Below are positions 9,620 to 19,171 of a stretch of 64,000 nt of DNA, in pieces. Under the pieces are notes generated by a model. That model saw only the letters and a program-made list of their open reading frames with translations. It had not been told where the DNA came from and made no database searches. Numbering within the stretch: the first letter of the stretch is position 1; each line of letters begins with the position of its first letter. Source of the stretch: Exilibacterium tricleocarpae (GTDB lineage: Bacteria; Pseudomonadota; Gammaproteobacteria; Pseudomonadales; Cellvibrionaceae); the NCBI RefSeq assembly GCF_007004655.1, contig NZ_ML660087.1:419733-483732 (forward strand), given 5' to 3'. The position numbers and the translations under genes are program-made.

Positions 9620-10245
9620 GGAACGTATTCCTCCAAACTGGCACGCAGACTGTGAGTGGCTCGGGAGTAGTGGGTTTTTACGCTGCCCGCCGAGCAGCCC
9701 ATGGCGGCGGCGGTTTCAGCCACACTCAAACCCTCCCAGGCGCGCAGCAGGAACGCCTGCTGCTGTCGCAACGGCAGTTTCTCGACGGCCTTGCCGAGTC
9801 GGCCCAGGCCGTCTTCCCGATGCAGCTCCTGCCAGGGCTGGCGACCCTGCGGGTCCGGCAACTGGTCGATGCCGGTGCCCGCCTCGCCACTGTTGTCGAG
9901 GCCCAGTTTATCCAGGCACAGGCGCCAGCGGTTGCGCACCGACTGACGCCGGTGCCAGTCGGTGATGCGACTGCCCAGAATCGTGAAAAACAGCGGCCGC
10001 CATTGCTCGGCCGGGCGGTTGCTGTAGCGCCGCACCAGCTCCAGCATGGTGTCCTGCACGATATCCAGCGCGTCTTCGTCATTGCCTGTGGCAATCCTTG
10101 CCATATAGCGGGCACGGCGCTCCGCCGAAGCGAGAAACCGCTCCAGTGCCTGCTTCGTCTCCGGCGTCGCAGTGGCGCTCTGGCGGCTATCGGTTAACCT
10201 GCCCAGAGGTGCCGTCCCGTCCCAGTCCGTAACCGCATTTACCAT
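9616..10245 (-). CDS. ECF-type RNA polymerase sigma factor
   Basis: A 209-residue sigma-70 family factor. Region 2 includes DALDIVQDTMLELVRRY followed by RPLFFTILGSRITDWHRRQ. Region 4 includes LPLRQQQAFLLRAWEGLSV and the helix-turn-helix VAETAAAMGCSAGSVKTHYSRA. There is a Gly- and Asp-rich linker between the two regions. It heads a three-gene operon with DUF3619 and DUF3106 and is coupled to the next gene by a 4-bp overlap. ECF factors usually regulate their own operon; no paired GAAC/TC-type promoter was recognised upstream. Confidence 0.9.
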   Translation of the reverse strand: MVNAVTDWDGTAPLGRLTDSRQSATATPETKQALERFLASAERRARYMARIATGNDEDALDIVQDTMLELVRRYSNRPAEQWRPLFFTILGSRITDWHRRQSVRNRWRLCLDKLGLDNSGEAGTGIDQLPDPQGRQPWQELHREDGLGRLGKAVEKLPLRQQQAFLLRAWEGLSVAETAAAMGCSAGSVKTHYSRATHSLRASLEEYVP

Positions 10246-10435
10246 CCACTGGGCCGATTGCGGTGTTCAGTGCAGCCTGTGCCCCTGTGGTTACGGGTTT
10301 CGAGGTCTTCAGGGCTTGTCGCTGGTTCGTGATAAAACACGGGTTTTACTGACATCGGTGGTGCCTCCGTCGGCTGTGCGTCGTAAAATGCGAGGCGCGC
10401 CGCTGCGAAAAAAAGACCTGTTCTTGACGGCATTT

Positions 10436-10710
10436 ACTTCAGGCGCCTACTTTTAGTGGTATTTAAAAGGACCACCACAGACCTGCACAGTTTATCGATC
10501 TTCATGCGCCCTTACCGAACTTGATTAAAAATGCCGGGGGTAGGTCTGCCTCGGGATGGGCCTTCAGAAACTCTCGACAGCAGGGATGCTGTCGGGAAGC
10601 TCCCATGGATGGGTTTACAGCGGGTTTCTGAGGGCCCATCCCGAGGCAGACCGATCAATTGGCACGTATTTGCTAAAATGCTACTACAAAACAAAGTAGG
10701 CGCCTGAAGT
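10436..10710. mobile_element. H-family structured element, copy H1
   Basis: The ends are perfect 18-bp inverted repeats: ACTTCAGGCGCCTACTTT at 10436-10453 and its complement at 10693-10710. Inside, arms of 29 bp at 10543-10571 and 10624-10652 pair with one mismatch around the conserved centre, which includes a CGACAGCA/TGCTGTCG hairpin. No protein is encoded. Its terminal repeat differs completely from those of H4 and H6, although the centre is the same. Confidence 0.85.
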
Positions 10711-10789
10711 GGGTGCGATATAGAACCTGTCTTTTTCTAAACGCAGAAGTATCCAATAGGTTGACAGGCAGCTGCGCAACGCGCCGCTA

Positions 10790-11428
10790 TCAAGCCGATT
10801 CCGCCGGCAGCGCCGTGATCAGGTAGGCGCAGCGGCGAGCGCCGTCGAGGATATACTCGCTGCGCTCCACCCGGGCGCGCAGGCAGCGGCGAAAAATCGC
10901 CAGTTCGGACCGGCAAAAATTCCGGCAACTGGCCGCGGCGGCACAAATCGGGCAATGGTTTTCCACCAGCAGCCACTGGCCGGGGCTTTGTTCGATCACT
11001 TCGGCCATATAGCCCTCGCCGGAGCGCAGTTCCGCCAGCCGCGCCAGGCGCGCGCCGAGTTCCGGCAGCGCCGCCAACTCGCGGCTGTAGTTGGCTTCGG
11101 CCTCCCGTTCCCGTTTGTCGATAAGTTGTTGCAGGCCCTCTTCGCCGAACAGCTCGCGGACATTGTCGATCAGCGCCAGGGTCAGATCCGCGTGGCGGTC
11201 GGGGAAGTGCTGCTGGGCCGTGGTGGTGAGCTGCCAGTAGCGACTCGGGCGGCCGACTTTTTCCTTGCGGTCAAAGGTCGAGACCAGGCCCTCGTTCTGC
11301 AAGTGGTGGAGGTGCTGGCGTGCGCCCATGGAGGTCATGTTCAACAGCACCGCCAGTTGCTGCGCGGTCATGGCGCCGCGGGTTTTTAGCAGGCGAAGAA
11401 TTTTTTCACTGCTGGCGTTGATGGTCAT
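10790..11428 (-). CDS. HTH transcriptional regulator with C-terminal cysteine cluster (COG2345-like)
   Basis: A 212-residue regulator. The N-terminal winged helix (KILRLLKTRGAMTAQQLAVL, then MTSMGARQHLHHLQNEGLV and KVGRPSRYWQLT) resembles the DeoR/ArsR-type COG2345 group that includes SufR. The C-terminal half has cysteines in ENHCPICAAAASCRNFCRSE and RRCAYLI, a pattern that in relatives binds an Fe-S cluster or metal. It is the last of three minus-strand genes behind an MFS transporter and DUF6489, so it may control that operon. The effector is unknown. Confidence 0.85.
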   Translation of the reverse strand: MTINASSEKILRLLKTRGAMTAQQLAVLLNMTSMGARQHLHHLQNEGLVSTFDRKEKVGRPSRYWQLTTTAQQHFPDRHADLTLALIDNVRELFGEEGLQQLIDKREREAEANYSRELAALPELGARLARLAELRSGEGYMAEVIEQSPGQWLLVENHCPICAAAASCRNFCRSELAIFRRCLRARVERSEYILDGARRCAYLITALPAESA

Positions 11429-11457
11429 AATGGCAAGACTGCGTCAGCGCAGTTTCT

Positions 11458-11745
11458 TCACGGCTCCGATTGCTTTTCCCCGCCGGTATCGGGACCTTTC
11501 GAGGATGTGGTTTTCTTGGATTTTAATACGGTTTCCCAGAAAGCTTTCTGCATCGAGCCCAGAGCCTGCAGATTTTCGGGCAGGTAAGGTTTCAACAGGT
11601 TGACCGCATCGAAGCCCTCGACACCCTGGGCCATTTTGTCCCGTATCTTGTTGATCATATTCTCCTGGATACCGCTGACATCCGGCATTCCCAGCAGCCG
11701 TCGCAGTTCCTCCGGCGTCATGTCGACTTCGATATTGAATTTCAT
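11458..11745 (-). CDS. DUF6489 family small protein
   Basis: A 95-residue cytosolic protein starting MKFNIEVDMTPEELRRLLGM, the characteristic opening of this conserved proteobacterial family. It is predicted helical with a Lys/Ser-rich tail. No catalytic motif is visible. A GGAG site lies about 9 bases before the ATG. It lies 29 bp upstream of the HTH regulator and 100 bp downstream of the MFS gene, all on the minus strand. Family name from memory of the N-terminal pattern; function unknown. Confidence 0.8.
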   Translation of the reverse strand: MKFNIEVDMTPEELRRLLGMPDVSGIQENMINKIRDKMAQGVEGFDAVNLLKPYLPENLQALGSMQKAFWETVLKSKKTTSSKGPDTGGEKQSEP

Positions 11746-11845
11746 TGGCCTGGCTCCCCGGGCTTATACAAGACATGTGGCGACCCAGGGCAGATTAGAC
11801 CACGATCCGGGCTTCAGATCGAATAAAATTGCCGGCTGTGCCATC

Positions 11846-13075
11846 TCAGGCCGCCCCCGCTGCGCCGTCATCGGTGCGGCGCGACCGGATAGCGCCGGCA
11901 AACCAGCCCCATGCCAACAGGCAGCAGATACCGCCGGTCACCAGCGCCCAGTGGCTGCCCAGCACCGAGATCCAGCCTCCCGCCACCGCCATGATCACAT
12001 TGGCGAGGAAAAACAGCGTGGTGCTGAGCCCCATGACATTGCCCTGGCCATAGTGATCGAAGCGCTCCGAGATCATAGCCGGGTAGACGCCGTTGACCAG
12101 GGCAATCAAACCGCCGCTCAGGCCGAATAGTACCCAAGCTGTGGCCCGTTGGGTAAAGGGCAGGATCAGCAAGGTCAGGGCGAAGGTGAGATTGGCCGCC
12201 ATCAGCACCCGGTGTTTGCCGAGCCTGGCTGCCAGGGGCGTGACCACCAGGATGCTGGTGACAATCATCACCAGGGTAACCGCGATGGTGGTATTGGCAA
12301 TGTCTTTGCTGCTGGCGGCAAAGCTGTCCACCAGCCAGAGGGGATAAAATTCATAAAAAGCGTTGGTGCCCAGGCAAAACAGCAATTGGAAGTAGATATA
12401 GGGTTTTATATCGTCGTACTTGAACAGTCTGAAGGAGTGCTCGCGCCACAGTTGCTGCCATTGCAGTGGCTCACCTGCGGGCGGGACGCGCCGGTCGCGA
12501 ATACAGACCGCCACCAGCGCGGCGCACAGGAGCGAAGCCCCGGCCGCCAGTAAAAAAACCGCCTCTACCCCAAGGGGCATGGTGTAGCCGCCGATAATGG
12601 GGCCAATCAGCCAGCCGGCATAGGTCGCGGCAAACAGCAGTGACAGGGCCCGCGTGCGCGAAATGGCCGGGTGCAGTTCCGCCGCCATGGCGCGGGCGAT
12701 GGCCACATTGCCCTCGCAGAGGCCGGTCAGCAGGCGCGCCAGCAGCAGTAACGGGAAGCTTTCCAGCCGGATCGCCAGGGCTGAGAGCAGGTAGCCGGCG
12801 GTGGCGGCAACCAGCGAGACGACGAGCAGCTGCCGGCGGTCGCGACGGTCTGACAAAGCGCCGAGAAAGCTGCTGCCGATCAGCACGCCCAGCGGATAGA
12901 TGGCCAGCGCCAGGCCCAGCAGGATGTTGGGGTGCCAGTCGAGAAAGCGGGTCAGTGCATTGTCACCGGCGCTGAAAAAAGGCGCCAGCACCGGGTAGGG
13001 CAGGGCGATGCCGGCGGTTCCCAACACAGTCACCAGCATCAGCACCCAGAGGGTGGCGCGGGGAGAGGGCTGCAT
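11846..13075 (-). CDS. MFS transporter, drug-resistance type
   Basis: A 409-residue 12-helix MFS protein. It shows the helix 2-3 loop motif FLGALSDRRDRRQLL, and helix 4 has a conserved Arg in LLLARLLTGLCEGN, features of the DHA1 drug:H+ antiporter group (TetA-like). Helix 5 has YAGWLIGPIIGGY. It is the first gene of a three-gene minus-strand operon whose last gene is an HTH regulator, which suggests locally controlled export. The substrate is not indicated. Confidence 0.88.
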   Translation of the reverse strand: MQPSPRATLWVLMLVTVLGTAGIALPYPVLAPFFSAGDNALTRFLDWHPNILLGLALAIYPLGVLIGSSFLGALSDRRDRRQLLVVSLVAATAGYLLSALAIRLESFPLLLLARLLTGLCEGNVAIARAMAAELHPAISRTRALSLLFAATYAGWLIGPIIGGYTMPLGVEAVFLLAAGASLLCAALVAVCIRDRRVPPAGEPLQWQQLWREHSFRLFKYDDIKPYIYFQLLFCLGTNAFYEFYPLWLVDSFAASSKDIANTTIAVTLVMIVTSILVVTPLAARLGKHRVLMAANLTFALTLLILPFTQRATAWVLFGLSGGLIALVNGVYPAMISERFDHYGQGNVMGLSTTLFFLANVIMAVAGGWISVLGSHWALVTGGICCLLAWGWFAGAIRSRRTDDGAAGAA

Positions 13076-13091
13076 GGCGTGTCTCGATTCA

Positions 13092-13145
13092 ATAAGTAAA
13101 GTTTAAAGTTTGTTTATTTTAGGGGGGTTGTCTGATAAGTAAAGT
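13092..13145 (-). promoter_or_regulatory. Direct repeats ATAAGTAAAGT upstream of the MFS operon
   Basis: The 11-base word ATAAGTAAAGT occurs at 13092-13102 and 13135-13145, 43 bases apart, in an AT-rich stretch immediately upstream of the MFS start at 13075. Next to the first copy is an AAAGTTTAAAGTTT repeat. The position suits an operator, possibly for the HTH regulator at the end of the same operon; that pairing is inference. Confidence 0.4.
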
Positions 13146-13173
13146 AAAAAATTTATATAACGTGGTGGTGGGC

Positions 13174-13427
13174 AATGGCGCTTACTTAAGAGAGCTAGCA
13201 AAATTAATTGGCTTCAGAGTTTTCTCTATCGGACTAGTTTAAGAATATGGTGGGTAGGTCTGCCGCTAGGTGGGGCTTTCAGAAACTCTCGGCAGCAGGG
13301 ATGCCGCCGGGACCAAGAGTAGGCGCTTTAGGCGAGTCCCCAGGGAGGGGTTTATGACGTGTTTCTGAAAGCCTCACCTAGGGGCAGGCCGATCAATTGG
13401 CACATTTTTGCTTAAGTAAGTGTCATT
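13174..13427. mobile_element. H-family structured element, copy H2
   Basis: The imperfect terminal inverted repeats (13174-13190 and 13411-13427) match at 14 of 17 positions. The inner 30-bp arms lie at 13257-13286 and 13361-13390 and pair with about three mismatches. The central hairpin has GGCAGC/GCCGCC where other copies have GACAGC/GCTGTC. The loop contains GTAGGCGC, similar to part of the H1 terminal repeat. No coding capacity. It lies between the MFS operon promoter and dnaE. Confidence 0.82.
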
Positions 13428-13579
13428 AGTGGCGATGGGCGGATCGGAGTGCTGCGGTGGGGCCTCATCAGGCACTGCCTTGCCGCGGGTCGGCGGGGCT
13501 TGCTGTCGCCTATCGCTGTTTGACCTATCCGGGCTAGAATAGCGCGTTTAACCTAAACCGGGGCGTCGCTGTTAATACC

Positions 13580-16500
13580 ATGTCTGCATCATTTATCCAC
13601 CTGCGGGTTCATTCAGAGTTTTCCCTGGTCGACGGCCTGGTCCGTATCAAACCCCTGATTGCCAAAGTCGCCGAGATGGGGATGCCGGCCGTGGCCCTTA
13701 CCGACCTGTGCAATTTCTACGGTTTGATCAAGTTTTACAAGGCTGCCCAGGGAGCCGGACTGAAACCTATCGGCGGCGGCGACTTCTGGCTCGCTAACCC
13801 GGACCCCGAGGGACAACCCACCCTGCTGACGCTGTTGGCCATGGACGACAAGGGTTACCGCAATATTATCGAACTTATCTCCCGCGCCTACCTGCACGGG
13901 CAGCGCCAGGGGGTCGCCTATCTGAAGCGCGAGTGGATTGCGGAATGCAACGAGGGCCTGATTGCGCTCTCGGGTGCCAAAATGGGCGATGTCGGGGTGG
14001 CATTGCTCAGTGGCCGGCAGGAGCAGGCCGCGGCCCTGCTAGATGCCTGGATGGCAGATTTTCCCGACCGGTTTTATCTGGAGTTGCAGCGCACCGAGCG
14101 CGAGCACGACGAGGAGTATCTGCACGCCGCCGTCGTCCTGGCGACCGCGCGCCAGTGTCCGGTAGTGGCCACCAACGATGTGCGGTTTATCGATCGCGAT
14201 GAGTTTGATGTGCATGAGGCGCGGGTTTGTATCGGCGAGGGCCGCACGCTCGACGACCCGCGGCGCGAGCGCCGCTATGGCGAACAGCAATACCTGCGCA
14301 GCCCCGCGGAAATGGCGGAGCTGTTCAGCGATATTCCCGAAGCGCTTGAAAATACGGTGGAAATTGCCAAGCGCTGCAACCTGGATATCCAACTCGGCAA
14401 GTATTTTCTGCCCGAGTACCCGATTCCCGACGGACTGACGGAAAACCAGTACTTCGAGAAAATTTCTTTCGAGGGACTGGAGGAGCGCCTGCGCCTGCTG
14501 CTCGACCCCCAGGCGCCCGATTACGCCGAGCGGCGCAAGGTCTATGAGGAGCGCCTGCGGTTTGAGCTGGACATCATTATCCAGATGGGATTCCCCGGCT
14601 ATTTCCTGATTGTGATGGACTTTATTCAGTGGGCCAAAGATCACGACATTTCGGTGGGGCCGGGGCGAGGTTCGGGTGCCGGCTCGCTGGTGGCCTACGT
14701 GCTTAAAATTACCGATCTCGATCCGCTGGAGTACGATCTGCTGTTCGAGCGCTTTCTCAATCCCGAGCGGGTTTCCATGCCGGACTTCGATGTCGACTTC
14801 TGTATGGACAACCGCGACCAGGTCATCAACTACGTGGCGGAAAATTACGGTCGCGATGCCGTCTCGCAGATCATCACCTTCGGCACCATGGCCGCCAAGG
14901 CGGTGGTGCGCGATGTGGCGCGGGTGCTCGGAAAATCCTACGGGCTGGCGGACAAGCTCTCCAAGATGATCCCGCCGGATGTGGGCATGACGCTGAAAAA
15001 AGCGTTTGATCAGGAGGAGATACTGCGGGACTTTCTGCAAAATGACGGCGATGCCCAGGAAATCTGGGAGATGGCGCTGCAGTTGGAAGGGGTAACCCGC
15101 AATGTCGGCAAACACGCCGGTGGCGTGGTGATTGCGCCGACCAAGCTGACGGATTTTGCCCCCCTGTTTTGCGACGAGGCCGGCGATGGCCTCGTCACCC
15201 AGTACGATAAAAACGATGTCGAGGATGCAGGGCTGGTGAAGTTCGACTTTCTCGGCCTGCGCACCCTGACGATTATCGACTGGGCCAAGCGGATGATTGA
15301 CCGCCAGCGCGCCGCCGCCGGCGAGGCGCCGCTGGACATCGCCGCCATACCGCTCGACGATGCGGCGACTTTCACGCTGTTGAAAAAGGCTGAAACCACC
15401 GCGGTGTTCCAGTTGGAATCCCGCGGTATGAAAGACCTGATCAAACGCCTGCAACCGGATAACCTGGAGGATATGATCGCCCTGGTGGCGCTGTTTCGAC
15501 CCGGTCCGCTGCAGTCCGGCATGGTGGACGATTTTATCAATCGCAAACACGGTCGCGCCCAGGTGGCCTACCCGGATGCCAAGTACCAGCACGAGAAACT
15601 CAAGCCGATTCTGGAGCCCACCTACGGGGTCATTGTCTACCAGGAACAGGTGATGCAGATCGCCCAGGAGCTGGCGGGGTATTCGCTCGGCGGCGCCGAT
15701 CTGTTGCGCCGCGCCATGGGCAAGAAAAAACCCGAGGAGATGGCGAAACAGCGCTCCACCTTCAAAGACGGGGCGGCCGAGCAGGGGGTGAACCCCGAGC
15801 TGGCAATGAAGATTTTCGATCTGGTGGAGAAGTTTGCCGGTTATGGCTTCAACAAATCCCACTCCGCCGCTTATGCGTTGGTGTCTTATCAGACCGCCTG
15901 GCTGAAGGCGCACTACCCGGCGCATTTTATGGCCGCCACCATGTCCTCGGACATGGATAAGACCGATAAAGTTGTGACCTTTATCGAGGAATGTCGCGAT
16001 ATGGGGCTGACGCTGCTGCCCCCCGATGTAAACCGCGGTGAATTTCACTTTACGGTGGATGCCGACAACCATGTGATTTACGGCCTGGGGGCTATCAAAG
16101 GCATGGGCGAGGGGCCGGTGGAGAGTATTATCGAGGCGCGGCAAAGTGGCGGGCCGTTTAAAAACCTGTTCGACTTTTGCGCGCGGATCGATCCCCGCAA
16201 AGTCAACAAGCGGGCGCTGGAAGCACTGGTGCGCTCCGGGGCCATGGATTCGATCGGTCCCGGGGTGGAGCTGGACTATGATCGTGCGGTGATGTTTGCC
16301 GCCATGAACGAAGCGGTCAAGGCCGCCGAGCAGAGCGCTGCCAATGCCAGTGCCGGCATGGGTGACCTGTTCGGCGATGTCGTGCCGAGCGGTGATTCCG
16401 GTGATGATGTTTACAGTGAGTTTCGCCGCACCCGCAGTTGGCATATCAAGGAGCGCCTGCACGGTGAGAAGGACACCCTTGGTCTCTATCTCACCGGCCA

Positions 16501-17080
16501 TCCCATCGATGAGTACCAACACGAACTACGCCATCTGGTGTCTTCGCGTATCGTCGATTTAAAAGCCGATCGCAGCAGTCAGCAGGTGGCGGGTCTGGTG
16601 GTCGGTTTGCGGGTGATGAAAACCAAGCGCGGCGACACCATGGCGTTTGTCACGCTCGACGACCGCTCCGGGCGGATCGAGGTGGCGGTGTTCTCTGACA
16701 CTTACACGGAGTACCGGGAAAAACTGGTCAAGGATGATTTGCTGGTGATCGACGGGCAGGTGAGTCACGACGATTACAGCGGCGGCCTGAAGATGCGGGC
16801 CGAGTCGGTGCAGTCTTTGAGCGATGCCCGGCAGACCCTGGCGCGGGGCCTGCAGTTGCAGTTGTCGTCGTCTCGCCTGGGGGTAGACTTTTCGGCCCAA
16901 CTGGCCGGCATCCTGGAGCCCTATCGCCAGGGCAACTGCCCGGTGTTGATCGACTACAGCCGCAGTGATGCCAAGGCGCAGTTAGAGTTGGGGCAACAGT
17001 GGCAGGTTCGGCCGGTGGACGAACTGTTGCAACAGTTGCGGGATGTATATGGGCGGGACAAGGTGTCCTTGTTGTATTGA
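13580..17080 (+). CDS. dnaE: DNA polymerase III alpha subunit
   Basis: The replicative polymerase catalytic subunit, 1166 residues, full length for the family. The N-terminal PHP domain opens with [19 protein letters not shown]. The catalytic aspartates lie in [16 protein letters not shown], and the fingers/thumb region contains [20 protein letters not shown]. Later come a helix-hairpin-helix region, an OB fold ([16 protein letters not shown]) and the C-terminal tau-binding tail. In most gammaproteobacteria accA follows directly; here accA lies 12.7 kb downstream, so accessory DNA separates them. A long antisense frame over this gene is a codon-bias shadow. Confidence 0.98.
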   Translation: MSASFIHLRVHSEFSLVDGLVRIKPLIAKVAEMGMPAVALTDLCNFYGLIKFYKAAQGAGLKPIGGGDFWLANPDPEGQPTLLTLLAMDDKGYRNIIELISRAYLHGQRQGVAYLKREWIAECNEGLIALSGAKMGDVGVALLSGRQEQAAALLDAWMADFPDRFYLELQRTEREHDEEYLHAAVVLATARQCPVVATNDVRFIDRDEFDVHEARVCIGEGRTLDDPRRERRYGEQQYLRSPAEMAELFSDIPEALENTVEIAKRCNLDIQLGKYFLPEYPIPDGLTENQYFEKISFEGLEERLRLLLDPQAPDYAERRKVYEERLRFELDIIIQMGFPGYFLIVMDFIQWAKDHDISVGPGRGSGAGSLVAYVLKITDLDPLEYDLLFERFLNPERVSMPDFDVDFCMDNRDQVINYVAENYGRDAVSQIITFGTMAAKAVVRDVARVLGKSYGLADKLSKMIPPDVGMTLKKAFDQEEILRDFLQNDGDAQEIWEMALQLEGVTRNVGKHAGGVVIAPTKLTDFAPLFCDEAGDGLVTQYDKNDVEDAGLVKFDFLGLRTLTIIDWAKRMIDRQRAAAGEAPLDIAAIPLDDAATFTLLKKAETTAVFQLESRGMKDLIKRLQPDNLEDMIALVALFRPGPLQSGMVDDFINRKHGRAQVAYPDAKYQHEKLKPILEPTYGVIVYQEQVMQIAQELAGYSLGGADLLRRAMGKKKPEEMAKQRSTFKDGAAEQGVNPELAMKIFDLVEKFAGYGFNKSHSAAYALVSYQTAWLKAHYPAHFMAATMSSDMDKTDKVVTFIEECRDMGLTLLPPDVNRGEFHFTVDADNHVIYGLGAIKGMGEGPVESIIEARQSGGPFKNLFDFCARIDPRKVNKRALEALVRSGAMDSIGPGVELDYDRAVMFAAMNEAVKAAEQSAANASAGMGDLFGDVVPSGDSGDDVYSEFRRTRSWHIKERLHGEKDTLGLYLTGHPIDEYQHELRHLVSSRIVDLKADRSSQQVAGLVVGLRVMKTKRGDTMAFVTLDDRSGRIEVAVFSDTYTEYREKLVKDDLLVIDGQVSHDDYSGGLKMRAESVQSLSDARQTLARGLQLQLSSSRLGVDFSAQLAGILEPYRQGNCPVLIDYSRSDAKAQLELGQQWQVRPVDELLQQLRDVYGRDKVSLLY

Positions 17081-17118
17081 TCTATGGATCGCGACGATTA
17101 GGATCCCTGTTCCGCCGG

Positions 17119-18522
17119 TCACAAGACAACGCTGGAAAGATGAGTCGGATGTTGTAGCATATCGGCAACCAATAACAATGCCTCCTGACACGCCTGGCGA
17201 CCGCCGGGGCCCCCGAGGCATAGCCTGACGGCGTGTGGCGGATTGTTGTCGGTGCAGAATGCTGAACTCGATACCACCCCTACGCCCTTCGACCGCAAGT
17301 GGGCAGCCACTACCGATGGGTTGGCGGTGATTGGCCTGGGCAAGTTGAGCCAGAGGTGAAACCCATCTGCATGCGCGCTGAACGTACTGCGCGCCAAATA
17401 GGTTTTAGCCAGCGCCTGGCGTGCATTAGCCTCGCGCCTGATTGCAGATGTCATATCCTGCAATGATCCATCCATTATCCACCCCGTAGTCAGCGCATTG
17501 GTAATCGGACTGGACATCACTGAAAGCGCGCGCAGGGCACCTGCCACGCGCTGCGCTATCGACTTGCCTGGCGTATACAAATAGGCGGTGCGCAGGCCGG
17601 CGCCAAAGCATTTTGATAAACCGGTGATGTAGTAGGTCAGTTGTGGCGCCAGGTTTGCTATCGGAACCGCGGGATTTTTGGGCAACAGACCGTAGGCGTC
17701 GTCCTCGATAATCGGAATGCTGTAGCGCAATGCCACGTCGGCAATTGCCTCGCGACGCACCCGGCTAAACGTTTGCGTAGTTGGGTTTTGTAGCGTCGGG
17801 TTGAGATAGATTGCTGCCACCTTTTGTGTTTTGCACAGGTTTTCCAGTGGGCGAATAAGCGGACCACTGCTGTCGCTTTCGATGGCTGTCAGCGTCACAC
17901 CGAGTTGCGCCGCGATGGCCTTTAATCCCGGATAAACCAAACTTTCCACACAGATGGTTGCACTATCGTCGGCAAGCAGTGACAACAATGCGACCAATGC
18001 GCTATGGATTCCGGGGCACACCAGTAGCCGATCTCTATCGGGGTTATGCAAGAGGGGGCTAAGCAACTCAACCCCTGCTTCCTTGTCAATTGCGGTACCG
18101 CCAAAGTCTTGGTAGCGAAACATGGAGTAGATATCCGATTTTTCCAGGACCTGGTGAAACCCGGCGGTTATCTTCTCCAGCACTGCCGCGCTTCTCGGCT
18201 CAGGCGGCAGGTTCATCGTCATCTCGAAGTTGCTGTTGCGGTTGGGGCGCATCGAGTTGGTTTTGCCCTTCACAAATGTGCCGCTGCCGGGACGAGAATC
18301 GACCAGCCCACGCGATTTGGCCTCTTTGTAGCCACGCGCTACCGTGGTGTAGTCAAGCATTAGCATACCGGCCAGCTCTCTTAGCGGTGGCAACCTGTTT
18401 CTAACCTGCAGTTTACCGCTTTCGATATCGGCTTCGATCAGATCGGCAATCACCAGGTAAGCGGGGTTTTTATCAGCTTCGCTAATCGCATTGATCCAGT
18501 GCTGGTATTGGTTGTGTTTCAT
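17119..18522 (-). CDS. MocR-type GntR/aminotransferase transcriptional regulator
   Basis: A 467-residue two-domain regulator. The N-terminal GntR winged helix includes LPPLRELAGMLMLDYTTVAR and SRPGSGTFVKG. A fold-type I aminotransferase domain follows, with the PLP-binding lysine in YITGLSKCFGAGLRTAY (Lys 304) and a nearby IIEDDAYG aspartate motif. MocR proteins use PLP and an amine or amino acid as signal. The start chosen is ATG 18522, with GGAG 9 bases upstream; a TTG five codons earlier overlaps that site. It is divergent from the Nit1C operon with 740 bp between them, so it is the obvious candidate local regulator. Its end lies 39 bp from the dnaE stop. Confidence 0.9.
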   Translation of the reverse strand: MKHNQYQHWINAISEADKNPAYLVIADLIEADIESGKLQVRNRLPPLRELAGMLMLDYTTVARGYKEAKSRGLVDSRPGSGTFVKGKTNSMRPNRNSNFEMTMNLPPEPRSAAVLEKITAGFHQVLEKSDIYSMFRYQDFGGTAIDKEAGVELLSPLLHNPDRDRLLVCPGIHSALVALLSLLADDSATICVESLVYPGLKAIAAQLGVTLTAIESDSSGPLIRPLENLCKTQKVAAIYLNPTLQNPTTQTFSRVRREAIADVALRYSIPIIEDDAYGLLPKNPAVPIANLAPQLTYYITGLSKCFGAGLRTAYLYTPGKSIAQRVAGALRALSVMSSPITNALTTGWIMDGSLQDMTSAIRREANARQALAKTYLARSTFSAHADGFHLWLNLPRPITANPSVVAAHLRSKGVGVVSSSAFCTDNNPPHAVRLCLGGPGGRQACQEALLLVADMLQHPTHLSSVVL

Positions 18523-18591
18523 TTGCGTAGTCTCCAAGTGTTAGCCGTCTGGTGTTCTGCCTAGTAAATGTTTTCACCCAAAATCGGTTTT

Positions 18592-18825
18592 GGTGTCCTT
18601 AACCAGCCCGGTCTCAATCCGGGCATAGCCTTTCGGGATACGGACCAGGCGTCCCCCCGATTGATACCCGCAAGCGGACCCGGCCCGAAATCATAGATTT
18701 CGGTCGTTCCGCGGGGCGAAGCAGCGCTTCGCTGATTCCCGCTCCACCCTTGTAGGCTCTACGCCAGCATCCCTGCCGGCCAAGGTCCCGAAGGGCTATG
18801 CCCGGATCGAGATCTAAGTGCCACC
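18592..18825. mobile_element. H-family structured element, copy H3 (long inner hairpin subtype)
   Basis: The arms at 18610-18639 and 18785-18814 pair at about 26 of 30 positions, and the outer ends GGTGTCC and GTGCCACC match poorly. Between them lies an extra module (about 18667-18752) with ACCCGCAAGCGG, a GAAATC/GATTTC hairpin, GGGGCGAAGC and CCCGCTCCACCC. The same module is found in H5 with a different stem. It sits in the MocR-Nit1C divergent region, upstream of the sigma-54 promoter. Confidence 0.75.
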
Positions 18826-18932
18826 GATGTGAAATAAGCTTCTGGTCGAAGCACCAGTGGTTCTTCCGATTTGATTCGCTTGCTATGGAGTCTTAATTAT
18901 TCTGTACCGCAATAGCCACCTCGTTATTTAAC

Positions 18933-19140
18933 CATTGATTGCACTGTTTATGCAGCATTGATTGCGTTCTTTTTGATGCTGGAAATGATAGATGTTGGTG
19001 CATCCTCAATCTTTTGTGTGCAGCGCTGGCGCATCTACGGCTGGAATCAGGTCGTTTTAGTGATAAAAAAAACAAAGTAGCTATTTTTTTTTCAAGTGCT
19101 CGATATGACCAGGTGAGTTTGATTGCATATTGATTGTATG
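18933..19140 (+). promoter_or_regulatory. TTGATTG direct repeats upstream of the Nit1C promoter
   Basis: CATTGATTGC occurs twice, at 18933-18942 and 18956-18965 (23-base period, about two helical turns). A related pair, TTTGATTGCAT and ATTGATTGTAT, lies near 19119-19140, just before the sigma-54 site. Directly repeated sites are the usual form for MocR regulators, so these are candidate binding sites for the divergent regulator; an enhancer-binding protein is the alternative. Confidence 0.45.
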
Positions 19141-19155
19141 GCCAGGTATGAGCAG

Positions 19156-19171
19156 TGGCATGGCGGTTGCA
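19156..19171 (+). promoter_or_regulatory. Sigma-54 (-24/-12) promoter of the Nit1C operon
   Basis: TGGCATGGCGGTTGCA matches the RpoN consensus TGGCACG-N4-TTGCW at every defined position except one (C to T at position 6). The invariant GG (19157-19158) and GC (19169-19170) are correctly spaced. Transcription would start near 19182, giving a leader of about 80 bases before the first gene at 19263. Sigma-54 control fits the nitrogen-starvation behaviour reported for homologous clusters. Confidence 0.75.

Noticed and set aside
10512..10694. Small open frames inside H elements that share a GSFPTASLLSRVSEG-like peptide
   Set aside because: The shared peptide comes from the conserved hairpin centre read in one frame. 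Frames differ in length and lack ribosome sites, so these are structural DNA, not genes.
14039..16522. An 827-codon open frame antisense to dnaE
   Set aside because: It lies fully within dnaE and is made of His/Gly/Arg/Leu-rich sequence typical of the complement of GC-rich codons. No domain is visible. Similar shadows lie over RND, aceE and aceF.
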